This document shows positions 29,355 through 39,946 of a stretch of 64,000 bases of DNA, in pieces (position 1 is the first letter of the stretch; the number at the start of each line of letters is the position of its first letter). The stretch comes from Burkholderiaceae bacterium (GTDB lineage Bacteria; Pseudomonadota; Gammaproteobacteria; Burkholderiales; Burkholderiaceae_D): contig JARLJG010000028.1 in the NCBI GenBank assembly GCA_031291325.1, forward strand, positions 1-64,000. Direction: 5' to 3'. Below the pieces are notes generated by a model. It did no database searches. It saw only the letters and a program-made list of their open reading frames with translations, and was not told the DNA's origin. A program made the position numbers and the translations under genes.

Positions 29355-31525
29355 TCGTATTGAAAAAGCCAACCCCGCTCTGGGGCGCAGTCGTGCAGAG
29401 GATGTGGCGCAAGCTGGCAATGATTTTTGCCATCGCGCTATGCGGCACGGCATTTGCGCAAGAGAATGCGATCGAGTCGGTCACTGCGAACCAGCAGGGT
29501 TCAAACGTGATCGTCAAGATAAAGCTGAAGAACGCGATAAGCAAAGCTCCGCTCGATTTCAAAATCACCAGTCCCGCGCGTATCGTGCTCGATTTTCCTG
29601 AAACCGCCAGCGACGCCGGAAAAACGACGCAAGAGCTCGGGGTCGGCGACGTGCGCAGTGTCAACGTCGTGCAAGACAAAGACAAGAACCGCACGCGCGT
29701 GGTTTTGAATCTGGCGCGCACCTTGAACTATGCGACGAACGTCGACGGCAATACCCTGGTTTTGACCTTGGGTAACCCAGGCAGTGCCGTGGTAGCGGTA
29801 AGTTCGACCGGAATGCCGGTGGCGAAAGCGGCGCCGGAGCCGGGTCGCCAAGCATTGCGCGACATCGACTTTCGGCACGGCTCGGCCGGCGAAGGACGCA
29901 TCGTAGTCGATCTGCCGAATAGCCAGATGACAGTCGATGCAAAGCAGCAAGGCCAAACCATTGTCGTCAATTTCTTGAAAGCCAGTTTGCCGGACGTGTT
30001 GCGGCGCCGGCTCGATGTGACCGATTTCGGCACGCCGGTGCAGACGATTACGACCACGCCGGAGGGTGAAAACGTGCGCATGGTGATCGAGCCCAAAGGC
30101 TTGTGGGAACATAGCGTTTATCAAAGCGACCGGCAGTTGGTCATCGAAGTGCGGCCGATCAAGGAAGACCCGAACAAACTGACCCAAGGCACACAGGGCT
30201 ATCGTGGTGAAAAAATATCGTTCAACTTTCAGGACGTCGATGTGCGCGCCGTGCTGGGGATTATTGCCGACGAATCCAATTTGAACATACTCGCCAGCGA
30301 CAGCGTAAGTGGCAAACTGACGCTTAAGGTGAAGGATATTCCGTGGGATCAGGCGCTCGATGTCGTCATGCGCGTCAAAGGCCTGGATATGCGCAAGACG
30401 GGGACCGTGATTTGGGTTGCGCCGAAAGACGAATTGTTGAGTAAAGAGAAGCTGGAACTGGAGCAAAAATCGCAAATCGCCGAGCTGGAGCCTCTGAAGA
30501 CAGAAAGTTTTCAGTTGAATTATGAAAAGGCTGAAGCCTTCAAAAAGGTGTTCGGCGTCGATGGCGCAGGAGCGGGTGCAAATAAGAAGAGCATGCTCTC
30601 AGCGCGGGGAAGCGCAACCATCGACGAACGCTCCAATCAAGTGTTTGTCACCGATATCCCGTCGAAACTGGAGGATATTCGCAATTTGATTTTGAAAGTT
30701 GACATTCCAACGCGGCAGGTGCAAATTGAAGCGCGCCTGGTACAAGCGAACGACAGTTTCAGCAGGAATCTGGGTGCGCAACTTGGTGTGACCGATAATC
30801 GCAACCAGAATGGCGGTACCGCTGGGTACTCGATAGGCGGTGGCAACAGCGTGTCGATTACCGGAACCTATTCAGGCGTACAAGTGCAAACGGGCCAAGT
30901 TTCCGGCACCAACGGCGGCACGGCCAATCAATCGGTCGATTTGCCAGCGGCGACGATTAACGGATTTAATCCGACTACGGTCGGCATCAGTTTGTTCTCT
31001 GCAGCGGCAAACCGTTTTTTGAATTTGGAATTGTCCGCCTTGGAAGCGGATGGAAAGGGTAAGATCATTTCCAGCCCGCGCGTGCTGACGGCGGATTCGG
31101 CGAAGGCATTGATTGAGCAGGGCGTGGAACTTCCTTACCTTTCGGCGAGCAGCAGCGGGGCAACCACAGTTTCTTTTTCAAAAGCGAATTTGAGTTTGGC
31201 TGTGACGCCGCAAATCACACCTGATGGCAATGTTATTCTTGATGTCGAGGTCAACAATGATTCGGTCGGGCAATCGACTACGGCTGGTTATGCAATCAAC
31301 ACGCAGCATGTGAAAACGCAAGTTTTGGTGGAAAATGGCGGAACTGTCGCGTTGGGCGGCATATTTACGCAGGACGTTCAGGATAACGTGACGAAGACAC
31401 CGCTTCTTGGCGATATACCTATCCTTGGGAATTTGTTTAAGAATACAGCTAAATCGGATACCCGGACTGAATTGCTGATTTTCATCACCCCCAAAATCAT
31501 GACGGACAAATTGTCGACTCGTTAA
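29351..31525 (+). CDS. pilQ: Type IV pilus secretin PilQ
   Basis: PilQ is the outer-membrane channel through which the pilus passes. The 724-residue product has a signal peptide (cleavage near AFAQ), two AMIN peptidoglycan-binding domains (about residues 40-145 and 165-265), the secretin N0/STN region (GEKISFNFQDVDVRAVLGIIADE), an N1 domain and the secretin barrel ending in VENGGTVALGGIF and TPLLGDIPILGNLFK. The start MIVLKKPTPLWG at 29351 overlaps the pilP stop; the track start lies upstream inside pilP. Confidence 0.96.
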   Translation: MIVLKKPTPLWGAVVQRMWRKLAMIFAIALCGTAFAQENAIESVTANQQGSNVIVKIKLKNAISKAPLDFKITSPARIVLDFPETASDAGKTTQELGVGDVRSVNVVQDKDKNRTRVVLNLARTLNYATNVDGNTLVLTLGNPGSAVVAVSSTGMPVAKAAPEPGRQALRDIDFRHGSAGEGRIVVDLPNSQMTVDAKQQGQTIVVNFLKASLPDVLRRRLDVTDFGTPVQTITTTPEGENVRMVIEPKGLWEHSVYQSDRQLVIEVRPIKEDPNKLTQGTQGYRGEKISFNFQDVDVRAVLGIIADESNLNILASDSVSGKLTLKVKDIPWDQALDVVMRVKGLDMRKTGTVIWVAPKDELLSKEKLELEQKSQIAELEPLKTESFQLNYEKAEAFKKVFGVDGAGAGANKKSMLSARGSATIDERSNQVFVTDIPSKLEDIRNLILKVDIPTRQVQIEARLVQANDSFSRNLGAQLGVTDNRNQNGGTAGYSIGGGNSVSITGTYSGVQVQTGQVSGTNGGTANQSVDLPAATINGFNPTTVGISLFSAAANRFLNLELSALEADGKGKIISSPRVLTADSAKALIEQGVELPYLSASSSGATTVSFSKANLSLAVTPQITPDGNVILDVEVNNDSVGQSTTAGYAINTQHVKTQVLVENGGTVALGGIFTQDVQDNVTKTPLLGDIPILGNLFKNTAKSDTRTELLIFITPKIMTDKLSTR

Positions 31526-31553
31526 TTGCAAAAGTAAATCTAGGACAGCGAAA

Positions 31554-33875
31554 ATGGTATTCATAGACAGAAATACTTCACTTAGTAAAATTATCCTTCT
31601 TGCTTTGAGCATGGCGATGGCCTTGTTGTTGAGCGCTTGCGGTGGCGGGGGGGGATCCGCAGGCACCGCGACGGGCGGATCGACGACGACCACCACCCCG
31701 ACAATTACATTGAAGTTGGTAAATTCGAGCGGTGTGGCGACCAACGTGGTGACTGAAAGTGCTCCGCTCACCGGGGAGGCAACAGTGCTGGATGCAACCG
31801 GTGCGCCGATTGCCAATACAGTGGTGACTTTTTCGACCGGCAAGAATTACACAACGCTGACGCCTTCTTCCGCCACCGCCCTGACCAACTCGAAAGGGGT
31901 CGCAACGATCACGCTGACGATAGCCAGTGCGGCGATTGCGCAAACCGAGGGTGGAACCGCCGATGTACTCACTGCCAGCGCTACGCCGTCGAAGACGACC
32001 ATCACTGCCACCGCTGCATTTGCGCTGGGGCCGGATACAAGTACTGCCGTGCCGACAATGACGTTGACGCTGGCAAATTCTAGCGGCACGGCCAGCAACC
32101 TGGTGACCACTTCCAGTCCGCTCACGGCAACGGCAACGGTGCTGGATGCGTCGGGCAATCCGCTTTCCAATGTCTTGGTCAACTTCAAGACTGGGCAAAG
32201 CTATACTACGCTGACGCCTTCTTCGGCTTCCATCCTGACCAATTCGTCGGGAGTGGCAACGATCACATTGTCGGTGGCCAGTCTGTTGGTTGCGGAAACA
32301 GAGGGTGGCACCGGCGATGTGCTCACCGCTAATGCCACATCGGGATCGTCGGTGCTGACTGCGACTGCGCCATTCACACTGGGTTCGACGGCGGTGACGC
32401 TGAGTCTGGCGTCGACCAATGGGGTCACGCTCAACGCTTACGGATCTACCTCGATCAAGGTGAACGTCTCGGCAAACGGTGCGCTCTACACGGCAACGCC
32501 GGTGACCGTCAATTTCAGTTCGGCATGTGTGACCTCCGGCAAGGCAGTAATGGCATCCTCGGCAAACACAGTGAATGGGGTAGCGCAAGTCACCTATACC
32601 GATAATGGATGTAGTTCGACCGATCTTGTCACCATTTCGGTCTCCGGGGCAACCTCCATCACGGATTCCGTGACGGATCAGCAACCGATTTCAGCGTCGA
32701 TCGAATTCTTGTCTGCAACGCCGTCAGACAAAGCGATTGTGATTCAAGGAGCCGGTGGCGTGACCCGTGTGCAAACCGCAACACTGGTTTTCGAGGTACT
32801 GGATACTTACGGCAATCCATTGCCGAACACAACGGTCAATTTCAGCTTATATCCGACTACTGCCGGATTGACTTTGGGGGCGGCTTCTGCCGTGACGGGC
32901 GCCGATGGCAAGGTGACCGTCTCGGTGACTTCCGGTTCGGTGGCAACCTCGTTTAACGTGATTGCCACCCTCGCCCAGACGCCGACAATAACGACAATAT
33001 CAGACACCATCTTGGTGACTACCGGGCCGACGAGTGTATACTCGATTTCGCTGTCGGCATCGCCCAGCCATAACATTGAAGGCTGGGGGTATGACAATGT
33101 TCAAACGACACTGACCATTTTACTTGCCGACCAAAATGGCAACCCCGTTGCGGATGGCACGCCAGTAGTATTTGCGACCGACAGCGGTGCGGTCGGCAGT
33201 TCTGCGGAAGGTGGATGTGTTACTGCCAACGGCGGATGCTCGGTCGTCTTCCGTAGTCAAAATCCGAGATATGCCGTCGGCAACTCTGCGGGGAAAAGGG
33301 CTGGCTTGGCGACAGTGAGTGTATCGACTACTTCCGAGAAGTCTACCTTCACGGGCGCAATGGGAGTGTACTTGAGCGGAAGTGCCGCAACGACTAATTC
33401 TGTGTTAACAGATCAGTCTGGCAATGTCTATAGTCTAACGGGGAGCGGCCCCAGTCTGACAAACGCTACGGTAATTCCGTTGTCGACCTGCGCCGAGACG
33501 TATTTCACGTTGCAACTCAATGACTTGAATAACAATCCGCTGCCGGCTACCACCACCGTAGCCGCTGCGCCGAGTTCGCAAGGAACGACGCCGACGGCAG
33601 TCATGGCGGCGAACAATCCTATCTTCCCAGCCACGGTGACGGATCGGGGTCCGCCCAATAGCACTACTTCCACCCTGGCTACCGTGTCGGGTGCTCAGGG
33701 AAGCGTGCATACCTTTCAATTTTCGCCCGGCGGAACCAGTGGCTCAACGACCGCTTGCAAGACCGTCCTGAATGGGGGCACCGCTGGTGCTGGCACGGGT
33801 CAGATTCAGGTGACTATAACGACGCCAAAAGGTATTGTGAGCCTAATCAATGTTAATTTTACTTACCCTATGTAA
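31554..33875 (+). CDS. Large Ig-like (Big-1 type) repeat lipoprotein
   Basis: The 773-residue product has a lipoprotein signal (LLLSAC, Cys29) and a Gly/Ser/Thr spacer, then bacterial Ig-like repeats of the invasin/Big-1 sort. The first two (about residues 50-155 and 165-270) are nearly duplicates, sharing NYTTLTPSSA/SYTTLTPSSA, TNS-GVATITL and AETEGGT-like blocks. Later domains retain DTYGNPLPNTTVNFSL and DQNGNPVADGTPVVF, typical Big-1 strands. It probably forms a surface or periplasmic rod. It starts 28 nt after pilQ, so it may be co-expressed with the pilus, but its role is not established. Confidence 0.8.
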   Translation: MVFIDRNTSLSKIILLALSMAMALLLSACGGGGGSAGTATGGSTTTTTPTITLKLVNSSGVATNVVTESAPLTGEATVLDATGAPIANTVVTFSTGKNYTTLTPSSATALTNSKGVATITLTIASAAIAQTEGGTADVLTASATPSKTTITATAAFALGPDTSTAVPTMTLTLANSSGTASNLVTTSSPLTATATVLDASGNPLSNVLVNFKTGQSYTTLTPSSASILTNSSGVATITLSVASLLVAETEGGTGDVLTANATSGSSVLTATAPFTLGSTAVTLSLASTNGVTLNAYGSTSIKVNVSANGALYTATPVTVNFSSACVTSGKAVMASSANTVNGVAQVTYTDNGCSSTDLVTISVSGATSITDSVTDQQPISASIEFLSATPSDKAIVIQGAGGVTRVQTATLVFEVLDTYGNPLPNTTVNFSLYPTTAGLTLGAASAVTGADGKVTVSVTSGSVATSFNVIATLAQTPTITTISDTILVTTGPTSVYSISLSASPSHNIEGWGYDNVQTTLTILLADQNGNPVADGTPVVFATDSGAVGSSAEGGCVTANGGCSVVFRSQNPRYAVGNSAGKRAGLATVSVSTTSEKSTFTGAMGVYLSGSAATTNSVLTDQSGNVYSLTGSGPSLTNATVIPLSTCAETYFTLQLNDLNNNPLPATTTVAAAPSSQGTTPTAVMAANNPIFPATVTDRGPPNSTTSTLATVSGAQGSVHTFQFSPGGTSGSTTACKTVLNGGTAGAGTGQIQVTITTPKGIVSLINVNFTYPM

Positions 33876-33903
33876 TCAGGTCCCAAAATAGAATGCGCCG
33901 GAA

Positions 33904-35577
33904 TTGAATGCACAGGAAAACATTTTTTTGGTAGGTCTGATGGGCGCGGGCAAGACCACGGTCGGGCGCGCGCTGGCAAAGAAGCTTGACAAGCGGTTTA
34001 TCGATTCCGATCACGAGATCGAGGCGCGCACCGGCGCTTCGATCCCGTTGATTTTTGAAATCGAGGGCGAGGCCAGCTTTCGTCAGCGTGAGGCCGAAGT
34101 CATCCACGATTTGACCGCGCAGCAAGGGATCGTGCTGGCGACCGGCGGCGGCGCGGTATTGCGCAAGGAAAACCGCGACGCGCTCAAGGCGCACGGCACG
34201 GTCATTTATCTGCGTGCCAGCGTCAACCATATTCTGCAACGCACCGGCCGCGACAAAAATCGGCCTTTGCTGCAAACCGCCGATCCGCGCCGGCGCCTGG
34301 AAGAACTGACGCTGGAGCGTGAACCCTTATATAGCGAAGTGGCGGATATCGTCGTCGAAACCGGTCGACCCAATATCGCGGTGCTGGTGCAAACCATACT
34401 CGCGCAGTTGGAGAATCTGGAACAACGCGCGCCCAAGTCAAACACATTGAATACCGTTATGGCGAACGACTTATCGAAGAAAGAAATGGCGCCGCCGCGC
34501 ACGATCGAAGTCGCGCTGGGCGAGCGCAGCTACCCGATTAGCATCGGCCCAGGCTTGCTGTCCGACCCGAGCCTGTGCGCTCGCCACATTGCCGGCAGCC
34601 GCGTTGCCGTCGTTACCAACACCACGGTCGGGCCCTTGTATTTGGCGCAATTGACCGAGACCCTGCAGAGCGCCGGCAAGCAGGTGACGGCGATCGTCTT
34701 GCCGGACGGCGAAGAGGAAAAAAACTGGGCCGGCTTGATGTTGATTTTCGATGCCCTGTTGCGCGAACAATGCGACCGCAAGACCACTCTGGTGGCGTTG
34801 GGCGGCGGCGTGGTCGGCGACATGACCGGTTTTGCCGCCGCCAGCTATATGCGCGGCGTGCCGTTCATCCAGGTGCCGACGACTTTGCTGGCGCAAGTCG
34901 ATTCCTCGGTCGGCGGCAAGACCGGCATCAACCATCCGCTCGGCAAGAACATGATCGGCGCGTTTTACCAGCCGCAGGCAGTGATCGCCGATACCGCCAC
35001 GCTCGATACGCTGCCTGCGCGCGAATTGGCGGCGGGCCTGGCGGAAGTCATCAAGCACGGCGCGATCATCGATGCCGAATTTTTCACCTGGATCGAGGCC
35101 AATATCGCGCAACTGGTTGCCAGGGAACCGCAGGCGATCGCGCATGCGATCCAACGCTCGTGCGAGATCAAGGCCGACGTGGTGCGCCAGGACGAGCGCG
35201 AAGGCGGCTTGCGGGCCATCCTCAACTTCGGCCACACCTTCGCCCACGCAATCGAATCCGGGATGGGTTACGGCGTCTGGCTGCATGGCGAAGCGGTCGG
35301 CTGCGGGATGGTCATGGCCGCCGATTTGTCGCAGCGTCTGGGTTTCATCGATGCGGCGACCAAGGAGCGGGTGCGCGCGCTGGTGCAAGCCGCCGGCTTG
35401 CCGGTGGTAGCACCCGATCTGGGCGAGGCGCGCTGGCTGGAATTGATGCAAGTCGATAAAAAGAATGAAGGCGGGCAGATCAAGTTCATCCTGCTCAAGC
35501 CGCTCGGCACTGCGCTCATCACCACTGTCGCGCCAGAGGTATTGCGCGAAACCCTGCAAGCCTGCATTCTGCCCTAG
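33904..35577 (+). CDS. aroKB: Fused shikimate kinase / 3-dehydroquinate synthase (AroK-AroB)
   Basis: One uninterrupted 557-codon frame contains both enzymes. Residues 1-175 are shikimate kinase (P-loop [40 protein letters not shown]). Residues about 197-557 are 3-dehydroquinate synthase ([60 protein letters not shown]). They catalyse steps 5 and 2 of the shikimate pathway. Related bacteria have two adjacent genes. The linker holds in-frame ATGs at 34459 and 34486, so separate translation of AroB is also possible. The start is a TTG at 33904; a stop lies just upstream and the next ATG is inside the P-loop. Confidence 0.9.
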   Translation: MNAQENIFLVGLMGAGKTTVGRALAKKLDKRFIDSDHEIEARTGASIPLIFEIEGEASFRQREAEVIHDLTAQQGIVLATGGGAVLRKENRDALKAHGTVIYLRASVNHILQRTGRDKNRPLLQTADPRRRLEELTLEREPLYSEVADIVVETGRPNIAVLVQTILAQLENLEQRAPKSNTLNTVMANDLSKKEMAPPRTIEVALGERSYPISIGPGLLSDPSLCARHIAGSRVAVVTNTTVGPLYLAQLTETLQSAGKQVTAIVLPDGEEEKNWAGLMLIFDALLREQCDRKTTLVALGGGVVGDMTGFAAASYMRGVPFIQVPTTLLAQVDSSVGGKTGINHPLGKNMIGAFYQPQAVIADTATLDTLPARELAAGLAEVIKHGAIIDAEFFTWIEANIAQLVAREPQAIAHAIQRSCEIKADVVRQDEREGGLRAILNFGHTFAHAIESGMGYGVWLHGEAVGCGMVMAADLSQRLGFIDAATKERVRALVQAAGLPVVAPDLGEARWLELMQVDKKNEGGQIKFILLKPLGTALITTVAPEVLRETLQACILP

Positions 35578-35584
35578 CGCCACG

Positions 35585-36721
35585 ATGAATCTGGAAGCCT
35601 ATCTCGCCCCCTACGCCGCGCATTCGGCAGACACACGGGGGCGGCGGTTTCCCGAGGCGGCGCCGGCGTCGCGCAGCGAGTTTCAGCGCGACCGCGACCG
35701 CATCGTCCACTCCACCGCCTTTCGCCGGCTCGAATACAAGACCCAGGTATTCGTCAACCATGAAGGCGACCTGTTTCGCACGCGCCTGACGCACAGCATC
35801 GAGGTCGCGCAAATCGCCCGCTCGGCGGCGCGCAACCTGCGCCTGAACGAAGACTTGGTGGAGGCGATTTCGCTGGCGCACGACCTCGGACATACGCCTT
35901 TCGGCCACGCCGGGCAAGATGCGCTCAATGCCTGCATGAAAGAATACGGCGGCTTCGAGCACAACCTTCAGAGCCTGCGCGTAGTCGATGCGCTAGAGGA
36001 GCGCTATGGCGCGTTCGATGGTTTGAACCTGGTGTTCGAGACGCGCGAAGGCATCCTCAAGCATTGCTCGCTGGCCAATGCCGCCAAGCTCGGCGATGTC
36101 GGCCAGCGCTTCATCGACAAGACGCAGCCGTCGCTGGAGGCGCAACTGGCCAATCTGGCCGACGAGATCGCCTACAACAATCACGACATCGACGATGGAT
36201 TAAGGTCGGGCTTGCTCAGTACCGAGCAACTCGATCAGATCGACTTTTACGGTCGCCATCGGCGCCAGGTGGAGATCGCCTATCCGGGCATCGGCGGGCG
36301 GCGCGCGATTCATGAAACGATACGCGGCATGATCAATGCGCTGATCGTCGATCTGATTACCACCTCGGAACAGCATATCGAAGCCGCGCATCTGCAAACG
36401 ATCGACGATGTCAGGCAGGCCGGGCCGCTGATTCGTTTTTCAGACGCGATGGCGGCGGATGCGGCCTTGTTGAAACGCTTCCTGTACGAAAATCTGTATC
36501 GGCACTATCAAGTCAATCGCATGACCAGCAAGGCGCGCCGCATCGTCAGCGAGTTATTTACCGCCTTCATGCAGGAACCCAAGCTGTTGGCGCCGAATTA
36601 TCTGGATGCGTCAGGCAACCCGGCGCAACAGGCGCGCAAGATCGCCGACTACATCGCCGGCATGACCGATCGCTACGCGATCCGCGAACACCGGCGCTTG
36701 TTTCTGGTCGACGAAATTTAG
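35585..36721 (+). CDS. dgt: Deoxyguanosinetriphosphate triphosphohydrolase-like protein
   Basis: The 378-residue product is an HD-domain dNTPase: [33 protein letters not shown], the HD pair [18 protein letters not shown], and [18 protein letters not shown]. Members hydrolyse dNTPs to nucleosides and triphosphate. The start is [22 protein letters not shown] at 35585, 7 nt after aroKB; the track ORF begins within aroKB. The group aroK-aroB-dgt is a stable Burkholderiales arrangement. Confidence 0.93.
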   Translation: MNLEAYLAPYAAHSADTRGRRFPEAAPASRSEFQRDRDRIVHSTAFRRLEYKTQVFVNHEGDLFRTRLTHSIEVAQIARSAARNLRLNEDLVEAISLAHDLGHTPFGHAGQDALNACMKEYGGFEHNLQSLRVVDALEERYGAFDGLNLVFETREGILKHCSLANAAKLGDVGQRFIDKTQPSLEAQLANLADEIAYNNHDIDDGLRSGLLSTEQLDQIDFYGRHRRQVEIAYPGIGGRRAIHETIRGMINALIVDLITTSEQHIEAAHLQTIDDVRQAGPLIRFSDAMAADAALLKRFLYENLYRHYQVNRMTSKARRIVSELFTAFMQEPKLLAPNYLDASGNPAQQARKIADYIAGMTDRYAIREHRRLFLVDEI

Positions 36722-36722
36722 C

Positions 36723-37814
36723 TCAATTCAGATCGCGCAGCGGATGCGCATGCGCCGGCCAGGGCGGTGCAAAGAACGACGCCACCAATTCGTCGCTCAC
36801 ATCGGCCAGTTGCGCCGGATTCCATTGCGGCGCGTTATCCTTGTCGATCACCAGTGCGCGCACGCCTTCGAGGATTTCGCGCTGCTCGAAACAGCGCCGC
36901 ACCACGCCGCGTTCCAGGCGCAGGCAATCGGCGACCTGCAGCGTGCTGCCGCGCTTCAACAATTCCAGTGTCACACACATCATCAGCGGCGAGCGCTTGT
37001 GTTGCGCCGCCAGGATTTTCTGCGCAAACGGCGCGCTGTCGGCGCTCAGCGAGGCAATGATCGCCGGCACCGACGCGTGCGCAAAATGCCGATCGATCGC
37101 CGCGCGATTCTTTGCCAATGCGCAGTTGGCAACGTCGATCTCGGTTTGAAACGCTGCCGCAAAATTCAGAATCGCCTGCCGTAGCCCATTCCCGACATGA
37201 TCTGCGATCAATGCATTCAATGCCGAAATTTGCGCGGACGGAATATAAATATCCGCCAAGCCGGCATGGATCGCATCGGCAGCGCCTATCGTGTCGCCGA
37301 TAATGCCGAGATAATTGCCGATCTGGCCGGGCGTGCGCGGCAGGAAATAGCTGCCGCCGACATCGGGAAACAAGCCGATATTGACCTCCGGCATCGCCAT
37401 CTTGGTGCGCTCGGTGACGATGCGCAATTGCGTGCCATTGCCGCTTTGGGAAATGCCCATGCCGCCGCCCATCACCACGCCATCCATCAACGCAATATAC
37501 GGCTTGGGGAAATGATGGATCAAATGATTCAGTGCGTACTCTTCGCTAAAGAAATCTTCCAAAAGGGCGCTGCCGCCCGCCGGGGTCGCCTGCCCGGCAT
37601 CATAGAAAAAGCGGATATCGCCGCCGGCGCAAAACGCCTTTTCGCTGCTGCTGCGGATGACGACGGCATCGATGGCCGCATCGGCGCGCCAGGACAGCAA
37701 TGTGCGCGTCAGCTCCCTGATCATTTGCAGCGACAACGAATTGAGCGCTTTCGGGCGGTCCAGCGTCAGGATGCCGGTATGGTGGACGATTTCGCTGCGG
37801 ATGTAGTCGGTCAT
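36723..37814 (-). CDS. Enoyl-CoA hydratase/isomerase family protein, 3-hydroxyisobutyryl-CoA hydrolase-like
   Basis: The 363-residue length and motifs KAFCAGGDIRFFYDAG, DGVVMGGGMGIS and MAMPEVNIGLFPDVGGSYFLPR match the hydrolase branch of the crotonase family (valine degradation enzyme HIBCH) rather than short hydratases. The Glu in MPE and the Asp in FPD are the usual hydrolase residues. Without other valine genes nearby the substrate stays uncertain. It converges with dgt; the two stop codons are one base apart. Confidence 0.85.
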   Translation of the reverse strand: MTDYIRSEIVHHTGILTLDRPKALNSLSLQMIRELTRTLLSWRADAAIDAVVIRSSSEKAFCAGGDIRFFYDAGQATPAGGSALLEDFFSEEYALNHLIHHFPKPYIALMDGVVMGGGMGISQSGNGTQLRIVTERTKMAMPEVNIGLFPDVGGSYFLPRTPGQIGNYLGIIGDTIGAADAIHAGLADIYIPSAQISALNALIADHVGNGLRQAILNFAAAFQTEIDVANCALAKNRAAIDRHFAHASVPAIIASLSADSAPFAQKILAAQHKRSPLMMCVTLELLKRGSTLQVADCLRLERGVVRRCFEQREILEGVRALVIDKDNAPQWNPAQLADVSDELVASFFAPPWPAHAHPLRDLN

Positions 37815-37869
37815 GGTGCGATTGGGCTGAAAGGGAAATCAGCATTTTAACGGTTAACCGTCGGCAATG

Positions 37870-37967
37870 AAAAAGGGCGCATGGAGAATGCGCCCTGTGT
37901 CCCTGCCGGGACGAGTGCCCGCTTGCAATCGGGCACCGGTGCAACGGGAATCGATGCATTGCTTCCC
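37870..37967 (-). ncRNA. Structured 3' region of hpf with intrinsic terminator (possible sRNA)
   Basis: Read on the minus strand, four perfect hairpins follow one another: GGGAA/TTCCC, GTGCCCG/CGGGCAC, GTCCC/GGGAC, and the terminator AGGGCGCAT/ATGCGCCCT followed by TTTTT. The terminator at 37870-37896 is convincing and closes the kdsD-hpf transcription unit. The other hairpins exceed what a terminator needs, so the 3' region may be a stable RNA released from the mRNA or a separately made sRNA. No promoter was recognised. Confidence 0.5.
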
Positions 37968-38014
37968 TGTCACACCTGGCAATCACGCGCCGAGTTGTTC
38001 GGCAAACACGCAGA

Positions 38015-38371
38015 TCAAGTAGCGACGGCCGCCACTACTGGCTCAGGCATGTGTTTGATTGCTTCGTGTTGATGATCCTGGATTTTGCTTTTGTGCTTGA
38101 CGACTTGCCTGTCAAGCTTATCGATCAGGCTATCGATGGCGGCGTACAAATCCTCCGCAATGCTTTCTGCGTGCAAATCCTTTCCTCTAATATGCAGGTT
38201 GATTTCCGCTTTTTGTCGCTTCTCTTTCTCGGGGAGCTTATCGACGGTCAGGATGACCGCAATATCAATGACATGATCGAAGTGGCGTTTGATGCGTACC
38301 AGCTTGCTTTCTACGTATTCACGGATGGCTGGAGTCAATTCGAGGTGATGTCCACTGATGGTGAGATTCAT
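38015..38371 (-). CDS. hpf: Ribosome hibernation-promoting factor, short form
   Basis: [41 protein letters not shown] is the HPF/YfiA N-terminal fold. At 118 residues it is the short type lacking the dimerisation domain of long HPF. It binds the decoding centre in resting cells and promotes 100S formation. The start at 38371 follows AAAGGAG; the track ORF is 29 codons longer. It lies downstream of rpoN as usual. ptsN and hprK, which normally follow in Burkholderiales, are absent. Confidence 0.94.
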   Translation of the reverse strand: MNLTISGHHLELTPAIREYVESKLVRIKRHFDHVIDIAVILTVDKLPEKEKRQKAEINLHIRGKDLHAESIAEDLYAAIDSLIDKLDRQVVKHKSKIQDHQHEAIKHMPEPVVAAVAT

Positions 38372-38461
38372 ACGCGCTCCTTTGGATTGCGTTACTGGAG
38401 GTTCGCAACAGCGCTTTAAAATTTGCCTGCCGAGAACACAGCAACAAATACACTGCAAAAA

Positions 38462-39928
38462 CTACAAAGCCTTACGCAGACTGACCGGCGGGATTTTCAG
38501 CGCTTCCCGGTATTTGGCAACGGTGCGTCGTGCCACCACCATGCCTTGTTCCGCCAACATGTCCGCTATCTTGCTGTCAGAGAATGGATTTTTCGAGTCT
38601 TCCGCTCCTATCAGTTGTTTAATCAGCGCCCGTATCGCCGTCGACGATGCTTCGCCGCCCGCTTCGGTGGCGACATGGCTGCCGAAAAAATACTTCAATT
38701 CAAACATGCCGTGCGGGGTCAGCATGTATTTCTGCGTGGTGACACGAGAAATGGTGCTTTCGTGTAATCCTAGTGTATCAGCTATTTCGCGCAAGACAAG
38801 TGGGCGCATGGCGACCGCCCCATGCGAGAAAAAATTTCGTTGCCGTTCAACAATCGCTTGTGCAACGCGCAAAATCGTGTCGAAGCGTTGCCGCATGTTC
38901 TTGATCAGCCATTTCGCCTCTTGCAACTGCGAAGTGAGCGAACCTTCGCCTTTGCTTTGCTTCAAGATATTGGCATACATGGCATTGACCCGCAGACGCG
39001 GCATCACATCGTGATTCAACATCACTTGCCAGCCATTCTTTGTTTTTTTAACAATAACATCGGGCACCACATAATCCGACGTGCCGCTGCCGAATTCAGC
39101 GCCCGGATGCGGATTGCATAGGCGAATCACCGCTTGCGCCTCGCGCAAGTCTTCGTCGTCGCAATTGAATGCCTTCTTCAGCTTGTTGAAATCGCGCTGG
39201 GCGAACAGCGTCAAATGCTGCTCGACGATCTGCAAGGCCAGGCGGCGCGTCACCATGGGGATTTTCGGCAGGCGTTTGACTTGCAGCGCCAGGCATTCGA
39301 CGGCATTGCGGGCGCCCACGCCGGGCGGATCGAAGTTTTGCAGTAGCGCCAGCGCAATCGACAATTCGTCGATGTCGATTTCCAACTCTTCGGGCAGGCG
39401 CGCGTGGATTTCTTCCAGCGATTCGGTCAGGTAACCGTTGTCGTCCAACGCATCGATGACCAACTCCAGCAAGGCACGGTCGCGCGGCTCGCGCACGGTG
39501 ACCCGCATCTGTTCCAGCAAATGCTCGCGCAGCGTGGTTTCATGCGCGCCCAACTGCGGTCGGCCGTCGTCGTCGTCCGGGCTTTTCGACGAGCGCGGGA
39601 CGTCGTCGAAGGTCCAATCGGACTGTTCGCCTTCGCCTGCCGGCGCAGCGTCGGTGGTTTCAAAACTTTCCTCGCTGGCTGGCGCCGGTGTCTCGGCGAC
39701 CGTGCCTTCGGAGGGAGTGCCGGCGGCGCCGAGCGCGCCGTCGGCCAACAGCCGCACCGAATGATCGAGCGGGTCGTCCAGCCGTTCAAGCAGCGGATTG
39801 TCGGACAGGATCTGTTCGAGCTCCTGGTGCAATTCCAGCGTCGACAATTGCAGCAGACGGATCGATTGCTGCAATTGCGGGGTCAGCGCCAGGTGCTGGG
39901 AAATGCGAAGTTGGAGGCTTTGTTTCAT
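38462..39928 (-). CDS. rpoN: RNA polymerase sigma-54 factor
   Basis: The 488-residue product has the Gln/Leu-rich region I ([33 protein letters not shown]), an acidic region II (about residues 60-125), the core-binding region, and the DNA-binding end with the RpoN box [10 protein letters not shown]. Sigma-54 needs an AAA+ activator to open promoters and serves nitrogen, motility and stress genes. It lies between lptB and hpf in the conserved order. Confidence 0.97.
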   Translation of the reverse strand: MKQSLQLRISQHLALTPQLQQSIRLLQLSTLELHQELEQILSDNPLLERLDDPLDHSVRLLADGALGAAGTPSEGTVAETPAPASEESFETTDAAPAGEGEQSDWTFDDVPRSSKSPDDDDGRPQLGAHETTLREHLLEQMRVTVREPRDRALLELVIDALDDNGYLTESLEEIHARLPEELEIDIDELSIALALLQNFDPPGVGARNAVECLALQVKRLPKIPMVTRRLALQIVEQHLTLFAQRDFNKLKKAFNCDDEDLREAQAVIRLCNPHPGAEFGSGTSDYVVPDVIVKKTKNGWQVMLNHDVMPRLRVNAMYANILKQSKGEGSLTSQLQEAKWLIKNMRQRFDTILRVAQAIVERQRNFFSHGAVAMRPLVLREIADTLGLHESTISRVTTQKYMLTPHGMFELKYFFGSHVATEAGGEASSTAIRALIKQLIGAEDSKNPFSDSKIADMLAEQGMVVARRTVAKYREALKIPPVSLRKAL

Positions 39929-39946
39929 AGGGATAGTGTGCGTCCG

